DNA from: JAAZMA01 sp964564325
GTDB lineage: Bacteria; Bacillota; Clostridia; Tissierellales; Tepidimicrobiaceae
Length of the DNA: 62,301 bases
Assembly: GCA_964564325.1 (NCBI GenBank)
Contig: CAZMBD010000002.1
Coordinates: forward strand, 1 to 62,301
Direction: 5' to 3'
Each line of letters starts with the position of its first letter. Position 1 is the first letter of the stretch. Below are positions 15,901-24,928 of the stretch, piece by piece. The notes under the pieces were generated by a model that had not been told where the DNA came from, made no database searches, and saw nothing but the letters and a program-made list of their open reading frames with translations. A program made the position numbers and the translations under genes.

Positions 15901-16857
15901 TTATAATCCTAATTTTACTTTTAATTTTTCTAGCATATCCTTTGTCATAGAATCTAAATCATACTCTGGTTTCCAGCCCCATTCTTCTCTAGCAGCTGAA
16001 TCATCTAATGAATTTGGCCAAGAATCTGCTATAGCCTGTCTTACAGGGTCTACATCATAATCTAATTCAAATTCTGGAATAAATTTCTTAATAGATGCAG
16101 CTATTTCTTCTGGCTCAAAACTCATAGCAGTAACATTAAATGCATTTCTATGAATTAATTTAGATGAATCTGCTTCTAATAATTGAGTTATAGCATTTAA
16201 TGCATCTGGCATATACATCATATCCATTTTAGTCCCTTTATCTATAAAAGATGTATATTTCTTATTCTTTAATGCATCATAATAAATATGAACTGCATAA
16301 TCTGTAGTTCCACCACCAGGAAGTGTTTCATAGGATATTAAACCTGGGAAACGAACTCCTCTAGTATCTACACCAAATTTATGATAATAATAATCACATA
16401 ATATTTCTCCTGCTACTTTAGTTACTCCATACATAGTATTTGGTCTTTGGATAGTATCCTGTGGCGTATTATCCTTTGGTGTAGAATCACCAAATACTGC
16501 TATTGAAGATGGAGTAAATACTGAACAGTCTTCTTGTCTTGCTACTTCTAGTATATTGTATAATCCATTCATATTTACATTCCAAGCTGCATTAGGATTT
16601 TGTTCCCCAACAGCGGAAAGTATAGCTGCTAAATTAATAATAGTATCTACATTATGTTTTTTTACTACTTCAGCTACCTTTTCTCCATCAGTAATATTAA
16701 GTACTTCAAAAACTCCTGATTCCATTAATTCGTCATGGCCTTCTTTGACTCTTCTACTACTTGCTATTACATTTTCATTTCCATATATTTCCCTTAACCC
16801 CATAGTAAGTTCTGAGCCAATTTGGCCTAATGCACCTGTTACTAATATTTTTCTCAT
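15901..16857 (-). CDS. L-threonine 3-dehydrogenase, SDR (epimerase-like) type
   Basis: A 318-residue extended short-chain dehydrogenase. It shows KILVTGALGQIGSEL (NAD-binding Rossmann loop), the catalytic YGVTKVAGE (Tyr-x3-Lys) and the region GGGTTDYAVHIYYDALKNKK followed by DMMYMPDALNA, which mark UDP-galactose-epimerase-like threonine dehydrogenases rather than sugar epimerases. It oxidises threonine to 2-amino-3-ketobutyrate, feeding glycine and acetyl-CoA. It fits an amino-acid-fermenting lifestyle. No Kbl (glycine C-acetyltransferase) gene adjoins it in this window. Confidence 0.85.
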   Translation of the reverse strand: MRKILVTGALGQIGSELTMGLREIYGNENVIASSRRVKEGHDELMESGVFEVLNITDGEKVAEVVKKHNVDTIINLAAILSAVGEQNPNAAWNVNMNGLYNILEVARQEDCSVFTPSSIAVFGDSTPKDNTPQDTIQRPNTMYGVTKVAGEILCDYYYHKFGVDTRGVRFPGLISYETLPGGGTTDYAVHIYYDALKNKKYTSFIDKGTKMDMMYMPDALNAITQLLEADSSKLIHRNAFNVTAMSFEPEEIAASIKKFIPEFELDYDVDPVRQAIADSWPNSLDDSAAREEWGWKPEYDLDSMTKDMLEKLKVKLGL

Positions 16858-16898
16858 CTAAAGCACCTCCACTAATATTTAAGAATAACTATGTTAAT

Positions 16899-16907
16899 AT
16901 TATATCA
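16899..16907 (-). promoter_or_regulatory. Probable promoter of the threonine dehydrogenase gene (extended -10)
   Basis: Minus strand: TGATATAAT, an extended -10, about 40 bases before the start codon. The -35 position is poor. The upstream degV stop is close (16933), so the -35 region would overlap it. Confidence 0.45.
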
Positions 16908-16932
16908 TATCTTTTCAATTAATAGTATATGC

Positions 16933-17760
16933 TTAATAAAAACATAAACCTATACCTTTTGTTCCCAAATGTCCACCAATTACAGGCCCTAATTCATCAA
17001 TAGAAATAACTGCCTTTGGAAATTTAGAAGCTAAATTTTCTTTTAGTTTTAAAGCTTCTTCTTCATTTAAAATATGACATATACTAATTCTTTCAACAGT
17101 TGAATATAGATTTTCTGTTATTGCAGCTATAGCCTTGTTTTTACCTCTTACCTTTCCCACAGGCTTTAATTTACCATCTTTAAGTTGTATAATTGGTTTA
17201 ATATTTAAAGCAGAGCCAATAACATATTTGAAAGTAGTTAATCTGCCGCCCCTTTTTAAATATTCTAAGGTATCTATAGTGAAATATACATGGATATTAT
17301 TTTTTTTATTTTCTATATAATCTACTATCTCTTTTATTTTTTTACCTTCCTTTACCATATTTGTTGCATTTTCTACTAAAAATCTCAAACTAGCTACAGA
17401 TTGTCGCGAATCAATAATAGAGATTCGTTCATCTTCTAGCATATTTTTTGCTATTAATGCATTATTATAAGTACCACTTAATTCAGAAGATAAAAGAATA
17501 GCTATTATTCCCTCATACCCTTCATCAAAGGCTCTTTTAAATTCTTCTAAAAAATCTCCTGTAGAGGGTTGAGATGTAGTTGGAAATAAATCAGTGTTTT
17601 CTAATTCTTTGAAAAAACTTGTAAATTCTCCTGGAAATCCTTCTTTTTTCATTTCACCACCTAAACTGTAATGTAAAGGAATTACACTTATATTGTTTTC
17701 ATCTATGTATTTTTTTGGAATATAGCCAGTACTATCAGTAATAATTTTTATCCTTTCCAT
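16933..17760 (-). CDS. DegV family fatty-acid-binding protein
   Basis: A 275-residue DegV protein: IKIITDSTGYIPKKY at the N terminus, FPTTSQPSTGDFLEEF, ILLSSELSGTYNNA, IIDSRQSVASLRF and a C-terminal GPVIGGHLGTKGIG. The family binds a fatty acid and in some Firmicutes hands it to the FakA kinase for phospholipid synthesis. No fakA gene is next to it. It stands alone between leuS and the threonine dehydrogenase gene. Confidence 0.9.
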   Translation of the reverse strand: MERIKIITDSTGYIPKKYIDENNISVIPLHYSLGGEMKKEGFPGEFTSFFKELENTDLFPTTSQPSTGDFLEEFKRAFDEGYEGIIAILLSSELSGTYNNALIAKNMLEDERISIIDSRQSVASLRFLVENATNMVKEGKKIKEIVDYIENKKNNIHVYFTIDTLEYLKRGGRLTTFKYVIGSALNIKPIIQLKDGKLKPVGKVRGKNKAIAAITENLYSTVERISICHILNEEEALKLKENLASKFPKAVISIDELGPVIGGHLGTKGIGLCFY

Positions 17761-17782
17761 AAATTTTTCCTCCCTTTATGAA

Positions 17783-17822
17783 AATAAACCTACTATACTT
17801 GTACAAGTATAGTAGGTTTATT
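17783..17822. terminator. Perfect 40-base palindrome, terminator after leuS
   Basis: The stretch from aataaaccta through to its mirror taggtttatt is completely self-complementary (20-bp arms, no loop base left over), so it will pair as a long hairpin with a tight turn. It lies 15 bases after the leuS stop and before the degV ribosome site, with U-rich sequence at its end. Confidence 0.8.
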
Positions 17823-17837
17823 ATTTCATACTTCAAT

Positions 17838-20249
17838 TTATTTTACAACTATATTATAGATCTTGCCCTTTATGAATATTTCTTTTACTATTTCTTTGCC
17901 TTCTAGATGCTTCATTATAGCCTCATTCTCTCTTACCTTTTCCTTGGCAATATCTTCTGTGCTATCAGTAGCTATTGTGATTTTTCCCCTAACCTTACCA
18001 TTTACTTGTACTGGCATTTCAATTACTTCATCTACAGTTTTTTCTTCATCATATTTAGGCCACTCTTGTTCATTTAACATACCACCTAGCTCTAGTCTTT
18101 CCCATAATTCTTCTGTAATATGAGGAGCAACTGGATTAAGAAGAATTAAATAGGTAGCTATATCTTTTTTAGTAATTTTTCCTACATCATTAAATTCATT
18201 TGATAAAGCCATTAAAGCTGCTATAGCTGTATTAAATTTCAATGTCTCATAGTCTTCTGTAACTTTTTTAATTGTCTTATGAATACTAGTCACTAATTCT
18301 TTAGTATATTCGTCTCCATCTACAACAATATCTTGTAATCTCCATACTCTATCTAAATATCTTCTACAACCTTTAACCCCATCTTCAGACCAAGGTACAG
18401 ATTTTTCAAAATCACCAATAAACATTTCATAGGCTCTTAATGTGTCTGCACCATATTCATCTACTATTTCATCTGGATTAATTACATTTCCTCTAGATTT
18501 AGACATCTTTTCATGATTTTCACCAAGTATCATACCATGAGCAGTTCTTTTACTATAAGGCTCTGGACAAGATACTACTCCTATATCATATAAGAATTTA
18601 TGCCAAAATCTTGAATAAAGTAAATGTAATGTAGTATGTTCCATTCCTCCATTGTACCAGTCTACAGGCATCCAATAATCTAATTCTTTTTTATCTGCAA
18701 TAGCATCAGTATTATGCGGATCTAGATATCTTAAGAAATACCAAGAAGAACCTGCCCATTGAGGCATAGTATCTGTTTCTCTTTTTGCAGCTTTACCACA
18801 TTTAGGACAAGTAGTATTTACCCAGTCATGCATATTAGCTAGTGGAGATTCTCCTGTATCAGTTGGTTCGTAATTTTCCACTTCTGGTAGCATTACTGGC
18901 AAGTCTTTTTCTGGTACTGGTACCCATCCACAATTCTCACAGTAAATAAGTGGTATAGGCTCTCCCCAATATCTTTGACGAGAAAATACCCAGTCCCTTA
19001 ATTTATAATTGGTCTTTCTTACTCCAAGGCCTTTTTCTTCAAGCCATTTACTTATTTTTTCTTGGGCTTCTTTTACTTCTAAACCGTTTATTAATTCAGA
19101 ATTAACTAATGTTCCAGATTCTGTATCTGTATAGGCTTCTTTTTCAATATCTCCACCTTTTACAACTTCAACTATTGGAAGATTAAATTTCTTAGCAAAT
19201 TCCCAGTCTCTACTATCGTGAGCTGGTACTGCCATTATAGCACCTGTTCCATAGCTCATAAGAACATAGTCAGAAATCCAAATTGGAATTTCTTTTTGTG
19301 TCACTGGATTTATGGCCCTTAGTCCTTGAATCTCTACACCAGTTTTTTCTTTAGAAAGTTCTGTTCTTTCAAAATCAGATTTTTTAGAGGCATATTCTTG
19401 ATAATCTCGTATTTCATCCATGTTTTTAATAGCTTCTTTATATTCTTCAATTAATGGATGTTCTGCAGCTATTACCATATAAGTTGCACCATATAGTGTA
19501 TCTGGCCTTGTGGTAAATACCTTCAAACTATCTTCTTTGCCTGATATTTTAAATTCTACTTCCATTCCATGAGAACGGCCAATCCAATTAATTTGTTGAA
19601 GTTTTATGCTTTCTAAATAATCAACATCATCTAAATCATCTATCAATCTATCTGCATATTCAGTAATTTTTAACATCCATTGATTTTTAGTTTTTCTTAT
19701 TACTTCTCCACCACATCTTTCACAGCCACCAGCTACTACTTCTTCATTTGCTAAACCTACTTTACACGATGGACACCAGTTAATAGGCATCTCATGTTTA
19801 TAAGCTAAACCTTTTTCAAACATTTTTAGAAATATCCATTGAGTCCATTTGTAATATTCTGGGTCAGTGGTATTTATTTCTTTAGACCAATCAAATGAAA
19901 AACCTATAGATTTTAATTGTCTTTTAAACATGGCAACATTTCTTTCTGTTACTTCTTTTGGATGAACTTTGTGTTGAATTGCAAAGTTTTCTGTAGGTAA
20001 ACCAAAAGCGTCCCATCCCATAGGGAATAATACATTATATCCTTCAAATCTTCTCTTCCTAGAAACTATATCTAATGCTGTATAAGGTCTAGGATGACCT
20101 ACATGAAGTCCTTGCCCTGAAGGATAAGGGAATTCAATTAATGCATAAAATTTTGGTTTTGATTTATCAGAACTTGTTTGAAATACATTTTTTTCATCCC
20201 ATATATCTTGCCATTTTTTTTCAATTAATTTTGGATTATATTCTGTCAT
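17838..20249 (-). CDS. leuS: Leucine--tRNA ligase
   Basis: An 803-residue class I synthetase. FPYPSGQGLHVGHPRPYTALD carries the HIGH-type motif (HVGH), a CP1 editing domain spans roughly residues 225-415, CENCGWVP/CPKCGKAAKRE are zinc-type pairs, and KMSKSRGNVI is the KMSKS loop; the anticodon domain and a short C-terminal module follow. Length is typical for the bacterial alpha form. It is expressed from its own promoter through a T-box leader whose specifier reads CTC (Leu). Confidence 0.97.
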   Translation of the reverse strand: MTEYNPKLIEKKWQDIWDEKNVFQTSSDKSKPKFYALIEFPYPSGQGLHVGHPRPYTALDIVSRKRRFEGYNVLFPMGWDAFGLPTENFAIQHKVHPKEVTERNVAMFKRQLKSIGFSFDWSKEINTTDPEYYKWTQWIFLKMFEKGLAYKHEMPINWCPSCKVGLANEEVVAGGCERCGGEVIRKTKNQWMLKITEYADRLIDDLDDVDYLESIKLQQINWIGRSHGMEVEFKISGKEDSLKVFTTRPDTLYGATYMVIAAEHPLIEEYKEAIKNMDEIRDYQEYASKKSDFERTELSKEKTGVEIQGLRAINPVTQKEIPIWISDYVLMSYGTGAIMAVPAHDSRDWEFAKKFNLPIVEVVKGGDIEKEAYTDTESGTLVNSELINGLEVKEAQEKISKWLEEKGLGVRKTNYKLRDWVFSRQRYWGEPIPLIYCENCGWVPVPEKDLPVMLPEVENYEPTDTGESPLANMHDWVNTTCPKCGKAAKRETDTMPQWAGSSWYFLRYLDPHNTDAIADKKELDYWMPVDWYNGGMEHTTLHLLYSRFWHKFLYDIGVVSCPEPYSKRTAHGMILGENHEKMSKSRGNVINPDEIVDEYGADTLRAYEMFIGDFEKSVPWSEDGVKGCRRYLDRVWRLQDIVVDGDEYTKELVTSIHKTIKKVTEDYETLKFNTAIAALMALSNEFNDVGKITKKDIATYLILLNPVAPHITEELWERLELGGMLNEQEWPKYDEEKTVDEVIEMPVQVNGKVRGKITIATDSTEDIAKEKVRENEAIMKHLEGKEIVKEIFIKGKIYNIVVK

Positions 20250-20271
20250 TATCCTACCTCCTATAATTTTT

Positions 20272-20520
20272 CAAATAAAAAACCTTTCGTCAAAAAATAG
20301 AGACGAAAGGTATGTTTTCGCGGTACCACCCTAATTGATAGTAATACTATCCACTTGAAAGCTTTAACGGAGCTTATTCGGTTAAGGCTATTTTATTTCA
20401 CCTTAACAACTCTAGGACGAGTTCAGCCTTAATTAATACTGTTTCCCACCACCCAACAGCTCTCTAAAATTAATATAAGACTTACTACTTCCTTTCATAG
20501 TAAATATGAATTTGAATTTG
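20272..20520 (-). promoter_or_regulatory. T-box riboswitch controlling leuS (specifier CTC)
   Basis: The minus strand carries the T-box motif AGGGTGGTACCGCG (20319-20332), preceded by a Stem I region with distal loop GGGTGGTG..GAAACAG and the specifier bulge GAACTCGTCC; the codon CTC sits at 20419-20421, cognate to leucine. The terminator ACCTTTCGTC / GACGAAAGGT with a T run is at 20272-20311. Uncharged tRNA-Leu should favour the antiterminator and turn leuS on. This covers most of the 459-base gap between asnS and leuS; the remainder holds the promoter and the repeat at 20656-20705. Confidence 0.95.
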
Positions 20521-20526
20521 AAGTAC

Positions 20527-20555
20527 ATTATAACAAATATTCTAAAAATATTCAA
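20527..20555 (-). promoter_or_regulatory. Promoter of the leuS T-box leader
   Basis: Minus strand: TTGAAT (20550-20555), 17 bases, TATAAT (20527-20532), just before the first Stem I bases. Confidence 0.75.
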
Positions 20556-20655
20556 GGACTATTTTTAGAATTTTTGTTATTATCTTTTGATTATGTCAAA
20601 ATAATAATATATCTAAATAAAAGGCTTTGCATACCTATTGAATAAATAGAAGAAA

Positions 20656-20705
20656 GGACTGTCCCCAGCGTTTGCCCAAACAAAAGGGACTGTCCCCAAC
20701 GTTTG
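20656..20705 (-). repeat. Two direct copies of a GGGGACAGTCC repeat after asnS
   Basis: ggactgtccccagcgtttg (20656-20674) and ggactgtccccaacgtttg (20687-20705) are 18 of 19 bases identical and 31 bases apart, immediately after the asnS stop. Each contains the short dyad gggac-a-gtccc or a close form. Similar GGGGACAGTCC fragments are scattered in many Clostridia genomes next to REP-type elements; that link is from general knowledge. Confidence 0.7.
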
Positions 20706-20708
20706 AAA

Positions 20709-22097
20709 TTAGAATTCGGCTGATTTTACTGTTCTTGGAAATGGGATGACATCTCTAATGTTGGTCATTCCAGTTAAATACATAATGGCTCTTTCAAAAC
20801 CTAGACCGAAACCTGCGTGTTTAGTTCCTCCATATTTTCTAAGTTCTAAATACCACCAATAATCTTCCTTATCCATTCCCATTTCTTCAATTCTTCTTTC
20901 CAATACATCTAATCTTTCTTCCCTTTGGCTACCTCCTATTAATTCACCTATACCAGGTACCAATAAATCCATAGCAGCTACAGTTTTTTCATCATCATTT
21001 AATCTCATATAGAATGCCTTGATTTCCTTTGGATAATCTGTTACAAATACTGGTCCTTTATATACTTTTTCTGAAAGATATCTTTCGTGTTCTGTTTGTA
21101 AATCCATGCCCCATTCTACTGGATATTCAAATTCCTGTCCAGATTTCTTTAATATATCTATTGCCTCTGTATAAGTAACATGCCCAAATTCTGAATTAAC
21201 TATGTTTTTCAATCTAGCAATTAAACCTTTATCAATAAAGGAGTTGAAGAATTCTATTTCTTCCTTTGCATTTTCCATTACATAATTAATTACATATTTC
21301 ATCATATCTTCTGCTAAGTCCATATCATCTTGTAAATCTGCAAAAGCTATTTCTGGTTCTACCATCCAAAATTCGGCTGCATGTCTTGGAGTATTGGAAT
21401 TTTCTGCTCTAAAAGTAGGTCCAAAAGTATAAACATTTCTAAAAGCTAAAGCATAGGCTTCTGCTTCTAACTGACCTGATACTGTTAAATTTGTTTCTTT
21501 TCCAAAAAAATCTTTGCTGTAGTCTACTTTGTTTTCTTCAGTCAAAGGTATATCTGTTAAATCAAAATTAGTAACAGCAAACATCTCTCCTGCACCTTCT
21601 GCATCACTGCCAGTTATAATGGGAGTATGAACATATACAAATCCTCTTTCTTGGAAAAACTTGTGTATTGCAAAGCTCGTAAGGGATCTTACTCTAAATA
21701 CAGCATTAAAAGTATTACTTCTAGGTCTGAGATGAGCAATAGTTCGTAAATATTCAAAAGTATGTCTCTTCTTTTGAAGTGGATAATCTTTATCTGAATA
21801 TCCCTCTAATATTATTTCTTTAGCTTGAATTTCAAAAGGTTGTTTTGTACCTTTTGTTTCTACTAAAGTTCCCTTTACGGCAATTGCAGAACTAATAGGT
21901 AGTTTTTCAATTTCTTTGAAATTTTCCAATTCATCGCTAAATACTATTTGTAAATTAGTAAAAAAAGTTCCATCATTTACTTCAATAAATCCAAAATTCT
22001 TAGATGCTCTTAAAGTTCGAATCCATCCTTCAATTTCTACTTCTTTATTTAAGTACTTTTCTGTTCCCTTAAATATTTCTTTAATTGTAACTTTCAT
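20709..22097 (-). CDS. asnS: Asparagine--tRNA ligase
   Basis: A 462-residue class IIb synthetase: an OB-fold anticodon domain (about 1-110, VEIEGWIRTLRASKNFGFIEV), motif 2 (GPTFRAENSNTPRHAAEFWMVEPE split) and motif 3 (GFGLGFERAIMYLTGM). The ending IRDVIPFPRTVKSAEF is typical of AsnRS rather than AspRS. It is expressed through a T-box leader with an Asn specifier. Confidence 0.95.
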   Translation of the reverse strand: MKVTIKEIFKGTEKYLNKEVEIEGWIRTLRASKNFGFIEVNDGTFFTNLQIVFSDELENFKEIEKLPISSAIAVKGTLVETKGTKQPFEIQAKEIILEGYSDKDYPLQKKRHTFEYLRTIAHLRPRSNTFNAVFRVRSLTSFAIHKFFQERGFVYVHTPIITGSDAEGAGEMFAVTNFDLTDIPLTEENKVDYSKDFFGKETNLTVSGQLEAEAYALAFRNVYTFGPTFRAENSNTPRHAAEFWMVEPEIAFADLQDDMDLAEDMMKYVINYVMENAKEEIEFFNSFIDKGLIARLKNIVNSEFGHVTYTEAIDILKKSGQEFEYPVEWGMDLQTEHERYLSEKVYKGPVFVTDYPKEIKAFYMRLNDDEKTVAAMDLLVPGIGELIGGSQREERLDVLERRIEEMGMDKEDYWWYLELRKYGGTKHAGFGLGFERAIMYLTGMTNIRDVIPFPRTVKSAEF

Positions 22098-22130
22098 ATA
22101 TATTCTCCTCTCATAATTTTCATATAAAAA

Positions 22131-22361
22131 AACCTCTCATCCGAAAGGGACGAAAGGTTCGCGGTACCACCCTAATTGCTAAAAATAGCCATCTTTTTTC
22201 ACATATAACGTTGTGAAGTCGTCTAATTTTACTCTCAAAAGATTTCTTTTAGAAACTCTGGGTGTTTTTCAATATAAGGTTAGTATCAGGTTTCCACTTC
22301 TTCCTGACTCCCTAGGACTACTTCTTATATTTACTTCTCCCATCATAGTTTATATGAACTT
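22131..22361 (-). promoter_or_regulatory. T-box riboswitch controlling asnS (specifier AAC)
   Basis: Minus strand: AGGGTGGTACCGCG at 22160-22173; terminator AACCTTTCGTCC / GGATGAGAGGTT with a T7 run at about 22124-22159; Stem I region with AGGGAGTCAGGAAG..GGAAACCTGA; specifier AAC at 22264-22266 within GAAAAACACCC, cognate to asparagine. It has the same architecture as the leuS leader, with which it shares little beyond the conserved elements. Confidence 0.93.
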
Positions 22362-22367
22362 TATATT

Positions 22368-22396
22368 ATTATAATTTGATTAATCGTCTTTGTCAA
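22368..22396 (-). promoter_or_regulatory. Promoter of the asnS T-box leader, overlapping rarA
   Basis: Minus strand: TTGACA (22391-22396), 17 bases, TATAAT (22368-22373): perfect hexamers. The -35 lies within the last codons of rarA (FDKDD), so the asnS unit starts inside the upstream gene. Confidence 0.85.
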
Positions 22397-23705
22397 ATAA
22401 TTTTGTCAAATATTCCTTAATTATCTTTTCATATCCATTTTCTGTAGGCTCATAGTATTTAACATATTTAAATTCATCAGGTAGATATTGTTGTTTTACA
22501 TATGCATCTTTATAATTATGGGGATATTTATATCCTTTCCCATGGCCTAATCCTTTTGCTCCACTATAAGATGCATCTTTTAAATGACCTGGCACTTTAC
22601 CAATTTTATTTTTTCTGATATCATCTAGAGCCTTATCTATGCCTATATAAGCTCTATTGCTCTTTGGTGCACAGGCCACATACAAAGCTGCTTGAGCCAA
22701 AATTATTCTGCCTTCTGGCATACCTATTACATTGACTGCATTAAAAGCCGATGTTGCCACAACTAATGCATTTGGATCAGCATTTCCTACATCTTCTGAA
22801 GCACAAATTATTATTCTTCTAGCAATAAATTTAGGATCCTCTCCTGCATTTATCATCTTTGCTAACCAATACAATGTGGCATCTGGATCTGAACCTCTCA
22901 TACTCTTTATAAAAGCAGAGATAGTATCATAATGTTCATCTCCACCCTTATCATATTTAGCTGATTTAACCAGTATACATTCTTTTATGGTTTCCAAATC
23001 TATATTTATTATTCCTTCATCATCTTTTGGTGTAGAAAGAATAGCTATTTCTAATGAATTTAAAGCAAGTCTTCCATCTCCATCAGATATAGTTATTAAA
23101 TAATCTAAAGCATCCTCAGTTAAATTTACATTATAATTACCTAATCCTTTTTCTTTGTTTTTTAAACCATTTATTATTATTTTTTTAATATCTTCATCTG
23201 TTAAAGAATATAGTGGAATTACCATCATTCTAGAAAGAAGTGCCTTATTTACTTCAAAATATGGATTTTCTGTGGTAGCTCCTATTAAAATGATTATTCC
23301 TCTTTCTACAAAGGGTAATAAGGCATCTTGCTGAGATTTGTTAAATCTATGAATTTCATCTATAAATAGAATAGTTCGGCTATTGTATAATTTTAACCTT
23401 TCTTCTGCATTGTGTACCACTTCTCTTATATCCTTTACACCTGAAGTAACAGCAGATAATTTTTCAAATTGCATATTAGTAGAATTAGCAATTATCCTAG
23501 CCAAAGTGGTTTTTCCTGTACCTGGAGGTCCATAAAAAATCATAGAATTTAGTCTATCTGCTTTTATAGATCTTTGTAAAAATTTTCCTTCACCTACTAT
23601 ATGATTTTGACCAATAAACTCATCTAAAGTACTCGGTCTCATTCTATCAGCTAAAGGAGCATTTTTCTTTAATTGGTTTTCCATATTTAAAGTAAATAAA
23701 TCCAT
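22380..23705 (-). CDS. rarA: Replication-associated recombination protein A (RarA/MgsA)
   Basis: A 441-residue AAA+ ATPase: Walker A GPPGTGKTTLARI, Walker B LFIDEIHRF, sensor 1 IGATTENPYFEVN and the C-terminal MgsA region (SFIKSMRGSDPDATLYWLAKM... SNRAYIGIDKALDDI... GVPGHLKDASYSGAK-like KVPGHLKDASYSGA). RarA tetramers act at stalled replication forks. The ATG start has an AGGTGA site; it could instead begin at the Met of MENQLKKNAPLADRMRP. Confidence 0.95.
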   Translation of the reverse strand: MDLFTLNMENQLKKNAPLADRMRPSTLDEFIGQNHIVGEGKFLQRSIKADRLNSMIFYGPPGTGKTTLARIIANSTNMQFEKLSAVTSGVKDIREVVHNAEERLKLYNSRTILFIDEIHRFNKSQQDALLPFVERGIIILIGATTENPYFEVNKALLSRMMVIPLYSLTDEDIKKIIINGLKNKEKGLGNYNVNLTEDALDYLITISDGDGRLALNSLEIAILSTPKDDEGIINIDLETIKECILVKSAKYDKGGDEHYDTISAFIKSMRGSDPDATLYWLAKMINAGEDPKFIARRIIICASEDVGNADPNALVVATSAFNAVNVIGMPEGRIILAQAALYVACAPKSNRAYIGIDKALDDIRKNKIGKVPGHLKDASYSGAKGLGHGKGYKYPHNYKDAYVKQQYLPDEFKYVKYYEPTENGYEKIIKEYLTKLFDKDD

Positions 23706-23771
23706 ATTATCACCTGTTTTGTTTAGTAGTATATCTAATAATATAATAAATGCCTTAGATAGTCAATTGAT

Positions 23772-23802
23772 TGCACTTTGTGAACTGTCCATTGTGCATT
23801 GC
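23772..23802 (-). repeat. Short repeat-like element after orr
   Basis: tgcactttgtgaactgtcc...attgtgca has short inverted arms (TGCAC / GTGCA) and resembles the 'AATGCACAATGGACAATTCACA' fragments commonly scattered in Clostridia intergenic DNA. It touches the orr stop codon. Weak evidence: only one copy is in this window. Confidence 0.35.
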
Positions 23803-24867
23803 CTAAATTATTTTTTTCTTTACATATTCTGATGTCATAGTACTTAATATGCCTCCATAGCTTAAATTAAATCTTATAGTATCTCCTACCTTATAATTTA
23901 TATTACTTTCAGTTCCATCTAGTAGTAAATGGTCACTACTACCTCCTAATATACTTATATCTTTATCTAATGGTATTATAGTGTCAAATTCTACATCCTG
24001 TTTCCCTATAGCTGCTATTATTCTTTTTATTATTCCTTTATCCACAAAGGTAGGCTCTTTGCCAAAGGCATCCATACCAATCTTCCCAGTAGGTATAGAA
24101 GGTTTTTCTTTTACCTCTATAATCTCAGCTACTAATTGAAAAGCATCTTCATAGGTATCCTCTATTTTATTCCCATAGGCAGTTTCTCTTCCAAGGACTA
24201 GAGATTCTCCCAATCTAATATTATTTATACCTGATACTATTTTATCTTCCAAAATTAAATGTAAACTACTAGAGTTTCCTCCAGATATAATTTCTAATTT
24301 GATATTGTATTTTTCCTCTATATTTTCCCCTATTTTAACTAATCTACCTAGATTAGTATCATCAGGAATTACCCCACCATAACAAGTTAAATTAGTACCT
24401 ATTCCTATTAATCTTACACCTTTTAAGTCTAATATTTCTTCTACTGCACTATATATATCTTCTTCCTTATAATATCCCTCTCTTAAATCTCCTAAATCTA
24501 CCATTAATATTATCTGGTGAACCTTATCTTTCTCTAAAGCTTTTTCTGATAAGGCTTTAATAGTTTCTATTTCTGAATTAAGGGATATATCTGCATATTC
24601 TACCACTAATTCAGCCTCTGATTTCATAGGTAATCTCAATAGAATTTTAGGTTGAGAAAAATCCTTTAATTTCATTAGATTTTCTACTCTAGAATCTGCT
24701 AAATAGTCAATACCTCCATCTACATATGCCTTTGCAATTTCAGGCATACCACAAAAAACCTTAGTCACTCCTGCTACTTTAATTCCTTTATCCTTACATG
24801 AATTTACTATAATTTCTACATTGTGTTTAATTTTATTTGTATCTATTTCAACTATAGGATAATTCAT
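23803..24867 (-). CDS. orr: Ornithine racemase
   Basis: A 354-residue alanine-racemase-fold PLP enzyme. The PLP lysine lies in VAGVTKVFCG; other marks are GGIDYLADSRVENL, VDLGDLREGYY, GTNLTCYGGV and ISGGNSSS. It turns L-ornithine into D-ornithine, the substrate of OraSE. The ATG of MNYPIVEIDTNKIKHN is chosen because GGAGGT lies 7 bases ahead; a frame 23 codons longer would run back through the GGCGACC hairpin (24895-24911). Its place at the end of the ornithine operon supports the call over a generic alanine racemase-like protein. Confidence 0.9.
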   Translation of the reverse strand: MNYPIVEIDTNKIKHNVEIIVNSCKDKGIKVAGVTKVFCGMPEIAKAYVDGGIDYLADSRVENLMKLKDFSQPKILLRLPMKSEAELVVEYADISLNSEIETIKALSEKALEKDKVHQIILMVDLGDLREGYYKEEDIYSAVEEILDLKGVRLIGIGTNLTCYGGVIPDDTNLGRLVKIGENIEEKYNIKLEIISGGNSSSLHLILEDKIVSGINNIRLGESLVLGRETAYGNKIEDTYEDAFQLVAEIIEVKEKPSIPTGKIGMDAFGKEPTFVDKGIIKRIIAAIGKQDVEFDTIIPLDKDISILGGSSDHLLLDGTESNINYKVGDTIRFNLSYGGILSTMTSEYVKKKII

Positions 24868-24894
24868 AAATATAACCTCCATTATATAATAATA

Positions 24895-24911
24895 GGCGAC
24901 CAAAGGTCGCC
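24895..24911 (-). repeat. GGCGACC-type hairpin between the glmL-like gene and orr
   Basis: ggcgacc aaa ggtcgcc, a 7-bp perfect stem with a 3-base loop, identical to the core of the hairpin at 30649-30669 in the same operon. No U tract follows; it may be an RNA processing or stability element. Confidence 0.6.
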
Positions 24912-24928
24912 ATTGAAACAAGTAGCTA

